Shown piece by piece: positions 7,631 through 16,812 of a stretch of DNA of 64,000 nucleotides (positions are counted from its first letter, which is position 1; each line of letters starts with the position of its first letter). Source of the stretch: Blautia hominis (GTDB lineage: Bacteria > Bacillota > Clostridia > Lachnospirales > Lachnospiraceae). A program made the translations under genes and the position numbers. Below the pieces are notes generated by a model that did no database searches, was not told where the DNA came from, and worked only from the letters and a program-made list of their open reading frames with translations. The stretch lies in NCBI GenBank assembly GCA_002270465.1, contig NQOF01000003.1:372001-436000 (forward strand), written 5' to 3'.

Positions 7631-8563
7631 ATGTTTGGAAAGCTTTTGACAAAGCTGGGGATTAAAAATAAAAAATCCAGAGAGACGGCATATGGATATG
7701 TTTTTATCCTGCCCTGGCTGCTGGGGATTCTCTGTTTTACCTTAGGGCCTATGGTTTTTTCCTTCATTACCAGTTTTGCGGATTATAATATGCTGAAGAT
7801 TGATTTTGTGGGTGTGGAGAATTATGTCCACATGTTCACAAAGGACCAGCTGTTCTGGAAGGCATTTGGAAATACCTTGTTTTATGCCCTCATCAATATT
7901 CCGCTGGTTACCGTGGGCGGTGTTGTGGTGGCAGTCATTTTGAACAAATCCATTTTTGGACTGCGGACATTCCGTACCATTTACTATCTCCCTTCCATTA
8001 TGGTTGGGGTGGGGACTTATTTTTTGTGGATGCTGCTTCTGGACCCGGCCAACGGACTGGTGAATTCCGCGCTGGCGGTGATAGGGATCAAAGGCCCGGC
8101 CTGGCTGACAGACCCCAACTGGACGAAACCGGCGATCATCGTGATGCACCTTTGGGGGCTTGGGGGGCAGATGCTCCTCTATCTGGCCAGGCTGCAGAGC
8201 ATACCTCAGGACTATTATGAGGCGGCAGGCCTTGACGGGGCCAACGGATTTCAGAAATTCATAAAGATCACGGTGCCGCTTCTTTCGCCTATCATATTCT
8301 ACAACCTTATCATCGGTATCATCGGTGCCTTCCAGATTTTCCAGGAGGGATACATATTCTCCGGCGACGGCAGCGGGAATCCTGCAGGTTCTCTGCTGTT
8401 CTATAACCTGCATTTGTGGAATCAGGCATTTAAAAACTTTAAGACAGGGTATGCAAACGCTATGTGCTGGTTCCTGTTTGCAATCATCATGATCATTACG
8501 GTGATCAACCAGAAGGTTTCAAAAAAATGGGTGTATTACGAGGAGGGTGAGAACGATGACTAA
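7631..8563 (+). CDS. Sugar ABC transporter permease, MalF type
   Basis: 310 residues with about six transmembrane helices, starting with YVFILPWLLGILCFTLGPMVFSF. The cytoplasmic EAA loop that contacts the ATPase is visible as YYEAAGLDGANGFQKFIKITVPLL near residues 196-219. It forms the channel with the following permease. The next gene overlaps its 3' end by 8 bases. Confidence 0.93.
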   Translation: MFGKLLTKLGIKNKKSRETAYGYVFILPWLLGILCFTLGPMVFSFITSFADYNMLKIDFVGVENYVHMFTKDQLFWKAFGNTLFYALINIPLVTVGGVVVAVILNKSIFGLRTFRTIYYLPSIMVGVGTYFLWMLLLDPANGLVNSALAVIGIKGPAWLTDPNWTKPAIIVMHLWGLGGQMLLYLARLQSIPQDYYEAAGLDGANGFQKFIKITVPLLSPIIFYNLIIGIIGAFQIFQEGYIFSGDGSGNPAGSLLFYNLHLWNQAFKNFKTGYANAMCWFLFAIIMIITVINQKVSKKWVYYEEGENDD

Positions 8564-9398
8564 AGGTATGAAAAAGAAGCAGAAACTTTCATCCATTGTC
8601 CTGCTGATCATTTTGTCCCTGGGCGCGGTGATCATATTGGTGCCCATTGCGTGGATGCTCAGTACAGCGCTGAAATCAGCGCCGGAGGTGGCGGCATATC
8701 CGCCGAAGCTGCTGCCTGAGAAACCGTTGTTTGAAAACTTTGTTATCGCGTGGCAGAAGGCGCCTTTTACCAGATATACCCTGAATACGCTGGTGATCGT
8801 TTTCTTCAACATCATCGGTTCGGTTTTTGTGAACTCTTTTGTGGCTTACGGGTTCGCAAAAATTGAGTTTGCGGGGAAAAAGATTTTATTCAGCGTGGTC
8901 CTGGCCACGATGATGATCCCCGGGTTTGTGACACTGGTGCCCACCTATGTTATCTTTTCCAAGCTGCAGTGGGTGAACACGTATCTTCCGCTGATCGTAC
9001 CTGCGTTCTGTGGAAATGCGTTCCATATTTTCATGATGAGGCAGTTTTACCGGACCATCCCCAATGAGCTGATGGAAGCAGCCAGGGTGGACGGGGCAGG
9101 GCATTTCTATATCTGGGGAAAACTTATGATGCCCCTGGTGAAACCCATCCTGGCCACAGTTGCGCTGATCTCTTTCAAGGGAGCGTGGAGTGATTTCCAG
9201 GGTCCGCTTCTGTATCTGAGTGACCGGACAAAATATACGCTGCAGCTTGGACTGCAGGTATTCAAGGGGCAGGGCTATACAGACTGGAATTATCTGATGG
9301 CGGTTTCTTTTCTGTCCATGATACCTATCCTGCTCCTGTTCTTCTGCTTCCAGAATTATTTTATCCAGGGTATGAATGTGGGAGGTGCGGTGAAATAG
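8556..9398 (+). CDS. Sugar ABC transporter permease, MalG type
   Basis: About 280 residues from the ATG at 8556, which has GAGGAGGG upstream; a GTG at 8547 is an alternative. Six transmembrane helices are expected. The EAA loop reads LMEAARVDGAGHFYIWGKLMMPLVKP. It overlaps the preceding permease gene by 8 bases and abuts the following racemase-like gene with no gap, which indicates one transcript and probable translational coupling. Confidence 0.93.
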   Translation: MTKGMKKKQKLSSIVLLIILSLGAVIILVPIAWMLSTALKSAPEVAAYPPKLLPEKPLFENFVIAWQKAPFTRYTLNTLVIVFFNIIGSVFVNSFVAYGFAKIEFAGKKILFSVVLATMMIPGFVTLVPTYVIFSKLQWVNTYLPLIVPAFCGNAFHIFMMRQFYRTIPNELMEAARVDGAGHFYIWGKLMMPLVKPILATVALISFKGAWSDFQGPLLYLSDRTKYTLQLGLQVFKGQGYTDWNYLMAVSFLSMIPILLLFFCFQNYFIQGMNVGGAVK

Positions 9399-10055
9399 AT
9401 GAAGGTTAAGGTAGGAATCATACATACCACCCCGGCAACGATTTCCAGCCTGGAGAAACTGGCTGAGCGTATCCTGCCGGAGGCGGAGCGGGTCCATATT
9501 CTGGATGATTCGATCCTGAAGGATATGATCGCGGGCAAGAGTACAGAGGATGTGAAAAAACGCTGGATGGCCTATGCGGAAATATTGAAGGAGCAGGGGG
9601 CGGACGCGGTGTTGTCCGCGTGCTCCACCGTGGGTGAGATCGCGGAGGAGGCGGACCGGTCTCTGGGCATTCCTGTCTACAGGATCGATGAGGCCATGGC
9701 TGTGCAGGCGGTGGAGAGAGGAAGCAGGATCAGTGTCCTTGCCACGCTTCCTTCCACCCTTGGGCCTACGGTCCGTCTGATCGGGCAAAAGGCCAAGGAA
9801 GCCGGGAAGAGCGTGGAGATGGAATCGGTTCTTGTGGAGGGGGCATATGCACTTCTCATGCAGGGGAACCGCCGGGAGCATGATGATAGGATACGGGAAG
9901 CCGTGGAGCAGTGCAGCAGACATTCGGATGTGATCGTGCTGGCCCAGGCCTCCATGGCTGCGGCGGTGAGCCCGGAACAGGCGGACATGGTTCTGACAAG
10001 CCCTGTCTCGGGGATGGAGAAATTGAAACGGGATTTGACAAAGCTGCATAGATAA
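9399..10055 (+). CDS. Asp/Glu/hydantoin racemase superfamily protein with one catalytic cysteine
   Basis: 218 residues in the racemase fold. The first cysteine motif is present (LSACSTVGE, Cys75). Where the second catalytic cysteine of true amino-acid racemases would sit, the sequence reads VLAQASMAAAV. ATLPSTLGPTV near residue 115 is the usual phosphate/carboxylate loop region. Loss of one cysteine argues against two-base racemisation and for a lyase, isomerase or decarboxylase-type role as in other branches of this superfamily. Its placement between the importer and a sugar kinase implies a carboxylated sugar derivative, which is inference. Confidence 0.75.
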   Translation: MKVKVGIIHTTPATISSLEKLAERILPEAERVHILDDSILKDMIAGKSTEDVKKRWMAYAEILKEQGADAVLSACSTVGEIAEEADRSLGIPVYRIDEAMAVQAVERGSRISVLATLPSTLGPTVRLIGQKAKEAGKSVEMESVLVEGAYALLMQGNRREHDDRIREAVEQCSRHSDVIVLAQASMAAAVSPEQADMVLTSPVSGMEKLKRDLTKLHR

Positions 10056-10066
10056 AGGAGGTTCTT

Positions 10067-11506
10067 ATGGAAGGGATGATCGCTCTGGATGTGGGGACCA
10101 CACATATAAAAGCCGTGCTTTTCGGGGAGGACGGGGAGGAGCTTTGGAAGAGGAAAGTCCCCACGCCTCTGGAGCATGACGAGTGGGGGGCGGTGTACCG
10201 GCCCGGGGTGCTCTGGGGTCTGGTCCATGGCATGCTGCTGGAAGCGTGTGGGGCGCTGGCGGATGTTTCGGTGACGGGAATCGCGGTTACCGGTATGGCG
10301 GAGGCAGGCCTTGCGGTGGACCGGATTACGGGCAGGGAATTGTCGGACATAATCCCCTGGTTTGACAGGCGCAGCATTGGGTTTGTGGGGCAGGGGGAAG
10401 CTTTTGAGCGGACCGGGCTTCGGAACAGTTATAAGTATGGGCTCTATAAGTTCCTCTGGGTCCTGGAACACAGCCCTATAGACCGGTCACGAACCGTTTG
10501 GCTGTCTGTCTGTGATTATGTGGTATATAAGCTTACAGGTGCTTTTGTGACGGAGCCGGGTTTTGCCGCAAGGACCTATCTGTATGATATCGGCGCGGGC
10601 TGCTGGGATGAGGAGCGGATGGCTGCATTTGGCCTGAATAAGGAGAACTTTCCCTGTGTGGGAGCCTCCGGGGAAACGGCGGGGATCTGGGAAGAAAAGA
10701 AGATTCCGGTGGCTCTGGCCGGGCATGACCATGTGTGTGCTGCGTTTGCCATGCTGTACGGTGATCCCGGCAGGATTTGTGACAGTGCGGGGACATCGGA
10801 AACCTATATCGGACTGGCGGGAAAACGTGCGGGAGGGTTCCGGCAGGAGGATGGACTGCAGTATGGGCCTTTCGGGGACAGCAGATGGTATTATATGGCC
10901 AATATCCCCTCATCCGGACATTCCCTGGAGTGGTACCGGAAGAAGCTGCAGCTTACGGAGCTGTCCTATGAGGAACTCAACCGGAATCTGGAGGAACTGC
11001 CAAAGGGTCCTACGGGGATCCTGTATTTTCCCTGGCTTACCGGCAGCGGAAGCCCGTATTATGAGGCTTCCATGCAGGGGGCTTTGCTGGGGCTGCGGGA
11101 AGCGCACAGCGGCCTGGATATCATGAAGGGCATGATAGAGGGGATCCAATACCAGGGGGCATTGCTTTTGGAACAGATTGAAAAAGTGCAGGGAGTGCAG
11201 ATCGGGGAAGTGATATGCGGGGGCGGAGCGGTGAACAACCACGCGCTTATGCAGATGAAAGCGGATATCCTGGGCAGGGAGGTGCTGGTACCGGCCTGCA
11301 GGGAGACCACGGCCCTGGGTGCGGCGGCTGTTTTTCTGGAGAGAGACAGGGGCAGGGAGGCAGCGGCGAGATTCCTGCTAAAGCCCATGGGGATGGAGAA
11401 GGAGTATCTGCCCGGACAGGGAAACCGTGAGGATTATAAGGAAATACTGGGGAAGCGTTTTCTGCCTATGGCAGAGATGCTGAGAGAATTCATGACACAT
11501 AAATAA
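10067..11506 (+). CDS. FGGY-family carbohydrate kinase
   Basis: 479 residues with the two ATPase-fold halves of FGGY kinases. The N-terminal phosphate loop reads ALDVGTTHIKAVLF, with the conserved Asp8. The C-terminal adenosine region is GGGAVNNHALMQMKADILGREV followed by ETTALGAA. The family phosphorylates ketoses, polyols and aldonates (xylulose, gluconate, glycerol). Specificity cannot be read here, though gluconate/xylulose kinase is the nearest flavour. A strong AGGAGG site precedes the ATG, and the neighbouring aldolase could cleave its product. Confidence 0.9.
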   Translation: MEGMIALDVGTTHIKAVLFGEDGEELWKRKVPTPLEHDEWGAVYRPGVLWGLVHGMLLEACGALADVSVTGIAVTGMAEAGLAVDRITGRELSDIIPWFDRRSIGFVGQGEAFERTGLRNSYKYGLYKFLWVLEHSPIDRSRTVWLSVCDYVVYKLTGAFVTEPGFAARTYLYDIGAGCWDEERMAAFGLNKENFPCVGASGETAGIWEEKKIPVALAGHDHVCAAFAMLYGDPGRICDSAGTSETYIGLAGKRAGGFRQEDGLQYGPFGDSRWYYMANIPSSGHSLEWYRKKLQLTELSYEELNRNLEELPKGPTGILYFPWLTGSGSPYYEASMQGALLGLREAHSGLDIMKGMIEGIQYQGALLLEQIEKVQGVQIGEVICGGGAVNNHALMQMKADILGREVLVPACRETTALGAAAVFLERDRGREAAARFLLKPMGMEKEYLPGQGNREDYKEILGKRFLPMAEMLREFMTHK

Positions 11507-11516
11507 AGGAGCAAAC

Positions 11517-12404
11517 ATGGAAAACGTTGAAAACCTGACAAATTTATTACAGAAGGCGGGAGAGGGAAGATATGCGGTAGGTTCTTTTTCTGCCAGGTAT
11601 ACCAAGCTGATCAAGCCTATCATAGAGGCGGCAGTACATACGGATTCACCGGTGATCGTCCAGCTGTCCGAGAAGGAGATCGTCCGCCATCAGGTGGGGG
11701 CAAAGGCATTTGCGGATGAGTTTTACCGTGTGGTAGAGGAGCTGAAGCCGGCGGTGCCTATGGCGCTTCATCTGGACCATACGAAAAGCCTGGAGACCAT
11801 ACAGGAGGCCATGGACGCAGGGTTTACCTCTGTGATGATCGACGCCTCCGAGCTGGATTTTGACAAAAATGTGGAGATGACCAGGAAGGTCGTGGAGCTG
11901 GCCCACCAAAGAGGCATTACGGTGGAGGCGGAGCTGGGGAAAATCGGCACCACGGATTTTGTGGAGACGGATACGGATGAGGAGTTGTATACCGTGCCGG
12001 ATGAGGCAAAGGCCTTTTGCAGCCTGACCCATGTGGACGCGCTGGCTGTTTCGGTGGGGACTGCCCATGGGGTGTACACGGTGAGAAAGCCAAAAGTGGA
12101 CTTTATGCGGCTAAAAGAGATCAATGCGCGGACAGAGGTTCCGCTGGTCCTGCATGGCGGCTCGGGGGTGCCAAGCGACATGGTCTTGGAAGCAGCCCGG
12201 ATGCCCCAGGGCGGTGTCAGCAAAGTGAATATCGCCACGGATCTGGAACTGGAGATGCTGGCGGTCCTGGGAAGAGAGGGCCATATGACGGAAGCGGAAC
12301 TGAACGGTTATCCTTACGAGACCATTGAAAAGTGCAGGGACGCAGTGAGGAGTCTGGTGGAGGATAAGATCCTTCATTATCTCAACAGCAAGGGCAGGGC
12401 GTAA
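11517..12404 (+). CDS. Class II ketose-bisphosphate aldolase, GatY/KbaY/FbaA type
   Basis: 295 residues of the zinc-dependent class II aldolase family. Visible motifs are LHLDHTKS (catalytic Asp and zinc His), DASELDFDKNV, VEAELGKIG, SVGTAHG with a zinc His, LHGGSGVP with a zinc His, and the phosphate-binding KVNIATDLE. It should cleave a ketose mono- or bisphosphate to DHAP plus an aldehyde. Tagatose- and fructose-bisphosphate members share this signature. It follows the FGGY kinase by 10 bases, suggesting consecutive steps. Confidence 0.9.
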   Translation: MENVENLTNLLQKAGEGRYAVGSFSARYTKLIKPIIEAAVHTDSPVIVQLSEKEIVRHQVGAKAFADEFYRVVEELKPAVPMALHLDHTKSLETIQEAMDAGFTSVMIDASELDFDKNVEMTRKVVELAHQRGITVEAELGKIGTTDFVETDTDEELYTVPDEAKAFCSLTHVDALAVSVGTAHGVYTVRKPKVDFMRLKEINARTEVPLVLHGGSGVPSDMVLEAARMPQGGVSKVNIATDLELEMLAVLGREGHMTEAELNGYPYETIEKCRDAVRSLVEDKILHYLNSKGRA

Positions 12405-12430
12405 GAGCCGGGCACAAAAAGGAGGACGTT

Positions 12431-14854
12431 ATGAAAGATAAGAAACTGCATATGATCGGAAATGCACACCTGGACCCGGTGTGGCTCTGGAACTGGCAGG
12501 AGGGCTTTCAGGAAGTGAAGGCTACGTTTCAGTCAGCGCTGGACAGGATGAGGGAGGACGAGAATTTTGTATTCACCTGCAGCTCTGCGGCTTTTTATGA
12601 ATGGGTGGAGGAGAATAACCCGCAAATGTTTCAGGAGATCCAAAAGAGGGTGAAGGAGGGCCGGTGGGAGATCGTGGGCGGCTGGTGGATACAGCCGGAC
12701 TGCAACATCCCGTCCGGGGAGTCTTTTATCCGGCAGGGTCTTTACGGGCAGCGTTATTTTAAAGAGAAATTCGGTGTCACGGCTAAGACGGGATATAATG
12801 TGGATAGTTTCGGGCACAATGGGAATCTCCCCCAGATTTTGAAGAAAAGCGGAATGGATCATTATATCTTCATGCGTCCCATGCCTTTGGAGAAAGGCCT
12901 TCCGGGCCGGATCTTCCACTGGAGATCCATGGATGGCTCAGAGGTGACGGCATACCGGATCCCTTATGAATATTGTACCTGGGGCAAGGATTTGGAAAAA
13001 TATACAGACCGGCTGAAATGTGAGATGGAGGACGGGGAAAAAGAACTGATGATGTTTTACGGGGTAGGCAACCATGGCGGGGGACCGACGAAAGAAAATA
13101 TCAAAAGTATTTATGAGCTGAATGCCAGGGAGGATATGCCGGTTTTGGAGATGGGGACCACAGAAGGCTTTTTCCAATCCATAAAAAGCAGCGGCAGGGT
13201 CTTTCCGGAATACACAGGCGACCTGCAGCACCATTCCAGCGGATGTTACAGTGTTCTGTCTAAGATCAAGCGGGAAAACAGGAGGGCGGAGAACCTGCTG
13301 ATTGCCGCAGAGGGATACAGCGCCATCGCAAAGGTCCGGGAAGGGCAGAAATATCCGGAGGATTTCAAGACCGCATGGAAGGGTGTCCTGTTTAACCAGT
13401 TCCACGACATCCTGGCGGGAACCAGCATTCCCTCTGCCTGTGAGGATGCTTCTTATCTGTATGGACAGGCAATGGCTATGGGGCAGAAGAACCTGAACTA
13501 TGCAGTGCAGGCCATATCCTGGGATATCCATATAGAAGAAAATACGGCTATGAAGCCCATCGTGGTCTTCAACACCCATGCCTGGGCAGGGAAGATGGCA
13601 GTGGAACTGGAAGTCAGGGGACTTTCCAATGATTCTTTCAAGCTGACGGATTCCGCGGGAAAGGTGCTCCCTGCCCAGAGGATCCAGTCCGAAGCTGCGG
13701 TGAACGGCCAGTCAAGGCTGCTTTTTGTGGCGGAATTGCCTGCTATGGGTTATGAGGTATTTAAACTGTACACGGATGTGGAGGATGTTCCTGCATTTCC
13801 ATGTGTGAAGGCAGGGGAAGATGACCTGGAGAATGAGAACCTTCATATCAGGATGAATCCGGAGACCGGCTATATGGCGGGTCTGTATGATAAGAAAGCC
13901 AATCTGGAGGTGCTGCGCAGAGAAGGCGCACGTCTAGTCGTGCTGGAGGATAAGTCGGATACCTGGTCCCATAATGTCTTTCAATTCGACAAGGAACTGG
14001 GCGATATGAAGATGGTGTACAAAAAGGTGCTGGAGGAAGGCCCGGTGCGCTCCGTGATCCGGGTGAAATACAGGTATAACCAGTCTTACGTGATACAGGA
14101 TTTCCGCCTTTACAAAGACCTGGATCATGTGGAGGTAAAGGTGCGGGTGGACTGGAGAGAACCCCAGACTATGCTGAAGCTGCGATATCCGGTCAATCTC
14201 AATTTCAGGAAGCCCACCTATGAGATTCCCTATGGCTATATTGAGAAAAGCGCCAACGGGGAGGAGGAGCCGGGCCAGACCTGGTTTGATTTCACTGGGG
14301 AGCACTTCGAGAAGGGCTGTATGTATGGGCTGTCCATAGCCAACGACGCAAAATACAGCTACAGTATGGACATTGACGAGATGAACCTGACAGTGCTGAA
14401 AAATTCCGTCTATGCACATCATAATCCCAAAGTGCTGGAGGAAGGGGTGGAATATCAGTATGTGGATGACGGGATACAGGAGTTTACCTATCTGCTCCTG
14501 CCTCATCAGATGGGATGGAAGAGCTCCGGTATCCTGGAACATGCGGCAGAGCTGAACCGGAAACCAGTGACCATTATCGAGACATTCCATGAGGGCAGTC
14601 TGCCACAGAAAAATTCATTTCTCCGTGTGGACAGCAGCCATGTCTGTGTCAGTGCGGTGAAGCAGGCGGAAGACGGGCAGGGGGTCATTGTCAGGGCCTA
14701 TGAGACCAGGAAACAGGAAGGGAAGGCTGTGCTGAAGCTTCCGTTCATGGACCGGGAGGCAGAACTGGCATTTACACCTTGTGAGATCAAGACAATCTAT
14801 TTTCCATATGACCATTCCAAGCCGTGGCATGAGGTGAATATGCTGGAATGGTAA
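12431..14854 (+). CDS. GH38 alpha-mannosidase (first of three)
   Basis: 807 residues. The zinc-binding motif NAHLDPVWLWNW near residues 11-22 and the nucleophile motif YNVDSFGHNGNLPQI near residue 124 define glycoside hydrolase family 38. The acidic-rich middle and C-terminal beta domains of the family follow. There is no signal peptide, so it cleaves alpha-mannosides after import. It shares the DSFGH form of the nucleophile motif with the enzyme at 34.7 kb, unlike the one at 17.8 kb. An AGGAGG site precedes the ATG. Confidence 0.92.
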   Translation: MKDKKLHMIGNAHLDPVWLWNWQEGFQEVKATFQSALDRMREDENFVFTCSSAAFYEWVEENNPQMFQEIQKRVKEGRWEIVGGWWIQPDCNIPSGESFIRQGLYGQRYFKEKFGVTAKTGYNVDSFGHNGNLPQILKKSGMDHYIFMRPMPLEKGLPGRIFHWRSMDGSEVTAYRIPYEYCTWGKDLEKYTDRLKCEMEDGEKELMMFYGVGNHGGGPTKENIKSIYELNAREDMPVLEMGTTEGFFQSIKSSGRVFPEYTGDLQHHSSGCYSVLSKIKRENRRAENLLIAAEGYSAIAKVREGQKYPEDFKTAWKGVLFNQFHDILAGTSIPSACEDASYLYGQAMAMGQKNLNYAVQAISWDIHIEENTAMKPIVVFNTHAWAGKMAVELEVRGLSNDSFKLTDSAGKVLPAQRIQSEAAVNGQSRLLFVAELPAMGYEVFKLYTDVEDVPAFPCVKAGEDDLENENLHIRMNPETGYMAGLYDKKANLEVLRREGARLVVLEDKSDTWSHNVFQFDKELGDMKMVYKKVLEEGPVRSVIRVKYRYNQSYVIQDFRLYKDLDHVEVKVRVDWREPQTMLKLRYPVNLNFRKPTYEIPYGYIEKSANGEEEPGQTWFDFTGEHFEKGCMYGLSIANDAKYSYSMDIDEMNLTVLKNSVYAHHNPKVLEEGVEYQYVDDGIQEFTYLLLPHQMGWKSSGILEHAAELNRKPVTIIETFHEGSLPQKNSFLRVDSSHVCVSAVKQAEDGQGVIVRAYETRKQEGKAVLKLPFMDREAELAFTPCEIKTIYFPYDHSKPWHEVNMLEW

Positions 14855-14882
14855 GGGATATGAGGATGACGGAGGAACAGAT

Positions 14883-16208
14883 ATGCCGTATACGGTAGTG
14901 ATAGCGGATGATATAACGGGAGCCAATGACATTGGCATTATGTATGCGAAAGAAGGGCTGTCCGTCCATGTTTATAGTTATAAGGAGGGGGAGAAAACAG
15001 ACTATGCCCCCTGTGATGTGCTAATCCTTGACACGGATTCCCGGTTTGACACAAAAGAACGGGCTTACGAAAAAGTACGGGGCGCGTTGGAGCAGATACC
15101 AAAAGAAGGTGTTGTCCAGTATATAGACAAGCAGTGTTCTGTATTCCGGGGGAATATCGGGGCAGAATTTGATGCCATGATGGATTTTCTGCAAGTGGAT
15201 TTTGCAGTGGTGGTCCTTGGGTTTCCAGACAACGGGAGAACCACTGTGGAGGGAAAACATTATGTGCACGGGGTGCTTCTGGAGGAATCCCAGTTCAGGC
15301 ATGACCCGGTCCATCCTATGCTGGAATCCGACCTGACTAAGATTTTGGGGGGACAGACCTCCAGAAAGGTGGGGCATATCTCTTCTGACCGCTATGCAGA
15401 CGGTGAGGGCGCAGTGAGAGAGGCGCTGGATGAAATCAAAAAAACATGTCATTACTGTATTATGGATGTGAGGGATAATGCAGATTTGGAATTGCTGGCA
15501 AATGTACTGCAGTCGGAAAAAATGATCTGCGGAAGTTCGGCTCTGTCCAGATATCTGGGAAAGATATATGCTTCCAAGGGGCAAAAAGGAGTGCCGGCCC
15601 CCAGCCAAAAGGTAAGGGCAAAGGTTTATTGTGCAGCCGGAAGCCTTACCCCTCAGACGGTTCATCAGACTGCATACATGAGAGAGAAGGGCTGCTGTCT
15701 CTTGGAGCTGGATACCAGGAAGCTGTTCACGGACCGGGAGCGGCAGCAGGAGACAGCGCGGGTGATCAGCCTGGGAGAGAAAGCATTTTTGGAGCATGAT
15801 TTTCTGATGGTGCATTCTATGCATGACAGAAGGCTTGTGGAGGAGACAAAAAAGATTGCAGGGGAATATGGCTATGACAACACGGCAGCCTCCTCTGTGG
15901 TATCTTCTGTTTTGGCGGAGATTTCCTGCAGGCTCATAGAGGCGGCCGGTATCCGCCATGTGATTTTCTGCGGAGGGGATACTTCCGCCGCCATATGCAA
16001 AGCCCTGGGAATCCGGGGGATGGAGGTTTTGGACGAGATTGAGGCAGGGCTTCCCACGTGCAGGAGCCTGGAGGCGCCTTTCTATAAGATGGTGCTCAAG
16101 TCAGGCAGCTTCGGGAGTGAGGCGTTTCTTGAAAAGTCCATAGATAAATTATTGTTGGAGAAGGAGCAGGAAGATGGCTGTTTTGGAACATCTGGAGAAG
16201 CTGATTGA
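14883..16208 (+). CDS. Four-carbon acid sugar kinase family protein (DUF1537)
   Basis: 441 residues. N-terminal substrate domain: VVIADDITGANDIG with the paired Asp9-Asp10, then DKQCSVFRGNIGAEFDAMMDF. C-terminal nucleotide domain with GGDTSAAICKALG. Characterised relatives (OtnK, DtnK, DenK) phosphorylate D-threonate, D-erythronate or 2-keto-tetronate. The substrate loop usually reads KIDSTLRGN; here a cysteine replaces the Asp, which may change specificity. The start has a GGAGG site. Its 3' end overlaps the SIS gene by 35 bases. A kinase for a sugar acid suggests an oxidised sugar residue in the substrate. Confidence 0.85.
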   Translation: MPYTVVIADDITGANDIGIMYAKEGLSVHVYSYKEGEKTDYAPCDVLILDTDSRFDTKERAYEKVRGALEQIPKEGVVQYIDKQCSVFRGNIGAEFDAMMDFLQVDFAVVVLGFPDNGRTTVEGKHYVHGVLLEESQFRHDPVHPMLESDLTKILGGQTSRKVGHISSDRYADGEGAVREALDEIKKTCHYCIMDVRDNADLELLANVLQSEKMICGSSALSRYLGKIYASKGQKGVPAPSQKVRAKVYCAAGSLTPQTVHQTAYMREKGCCLLELDTRKLFTDRERQQETARVISLGEKAFLEHDFLMVHSMHDRRLVEETKKIAGEYGYDNTAASSVVSSVLAEISCRLIEAAGIRHVIFCGGDTSAAICKALGIRGMEVLDEIEAGLPTCRSLEAPFYKMVLKSGSFGSEAFLEKSIDKLLLEKEQEDGCFGTSGEAD

Positions 16209-16812
16209 GAATTATCCGGTTCTTTGTGTCTGCAGGGCGGACATAGAGAGGGCTTATGAAATTCTGAGGGATACCTATGACAGGCAGGGTATGCTGCTTG
16301 TCTGCGGCAACGGAGGAAGCGGTGCGGATTCCGAACATATTGTGGGGGAGCTGATGAAAGAGTTTGCCATCAGGCGTCCCCTGCCAAAGCCGGAGCAGGA
16401 GAAGTTAAGGGAGCTTTCCCCGGAGAATGGACAAATCCTGGGGAACCATCTGCAGGGTGCGCTGCCGGCCATTACACTGACCAGCAATATCGCGCTGTCC
16501 ACTGCGTTTTCCAATGACGCGGTCCCGGAGATGGTGTTTGCACAGCAGGTATACGGATATGGAAATGAGAAGAATACGCTGCTGGGTATCAGTACCTCGG
16601 GAAACTCCAGGAATGTGATCTATGCCCTGGAGACCGCAAAGGTGAAGGGCATGGACCGGATTGGGATGACAGGGGAGAGCGGGGGCAGGATGAAGGAGTT
16701 ATGTGATGTGTGTATCTGTGTCCCGGCCCTGTCAACGCCTGATATCCAGGAGCTTCATCTTCCGGTTTACCATACCCTGTGCAGAATGATCGAGGAGGCA
16801 TATTTCGGATGA
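16174..16812 (+). CDS. SIS-domain sugar-phosphate isomerase, GmhA-like
   Basis: 212 residues. The phosphosugar-binding SIS fold is marked by LLVCGNGGSGADSEHIVGELM near residues 45-65 and ISTSGNSRNVIYALETAK near residues 136-153. The layout resembles sedoheptulose-7-phosphate isomerase and DiaA-type proteins. No heptose biosynthesis genes are nearby, so an aldose/ketose phosphate isomerisation inside the catabolic route is more likely. It begins inside the DUF1537 gene and ends with a four-base ATGA overlap on the ROK kinase, indicating tight co-translation. Confidence 0.85.
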   Translation: MAVLEHLEKLIENYPVLCVCRADIERAYEILRDTYDRQGMLLVCGNGGSGADSEHIVGELMKEFAIRRPLPKPEQEKLRELSPENGQILGNHLQGALPAITLTSNIALSTAFSNDAVPEMVFAQQVYGYGNEKNTLLGISTSGNSRNVIYALETAKVKGMDRIGMTGESGGRMKELCDVCICVPALSTPDIQELHLPVYHTLCRMIEEAYFG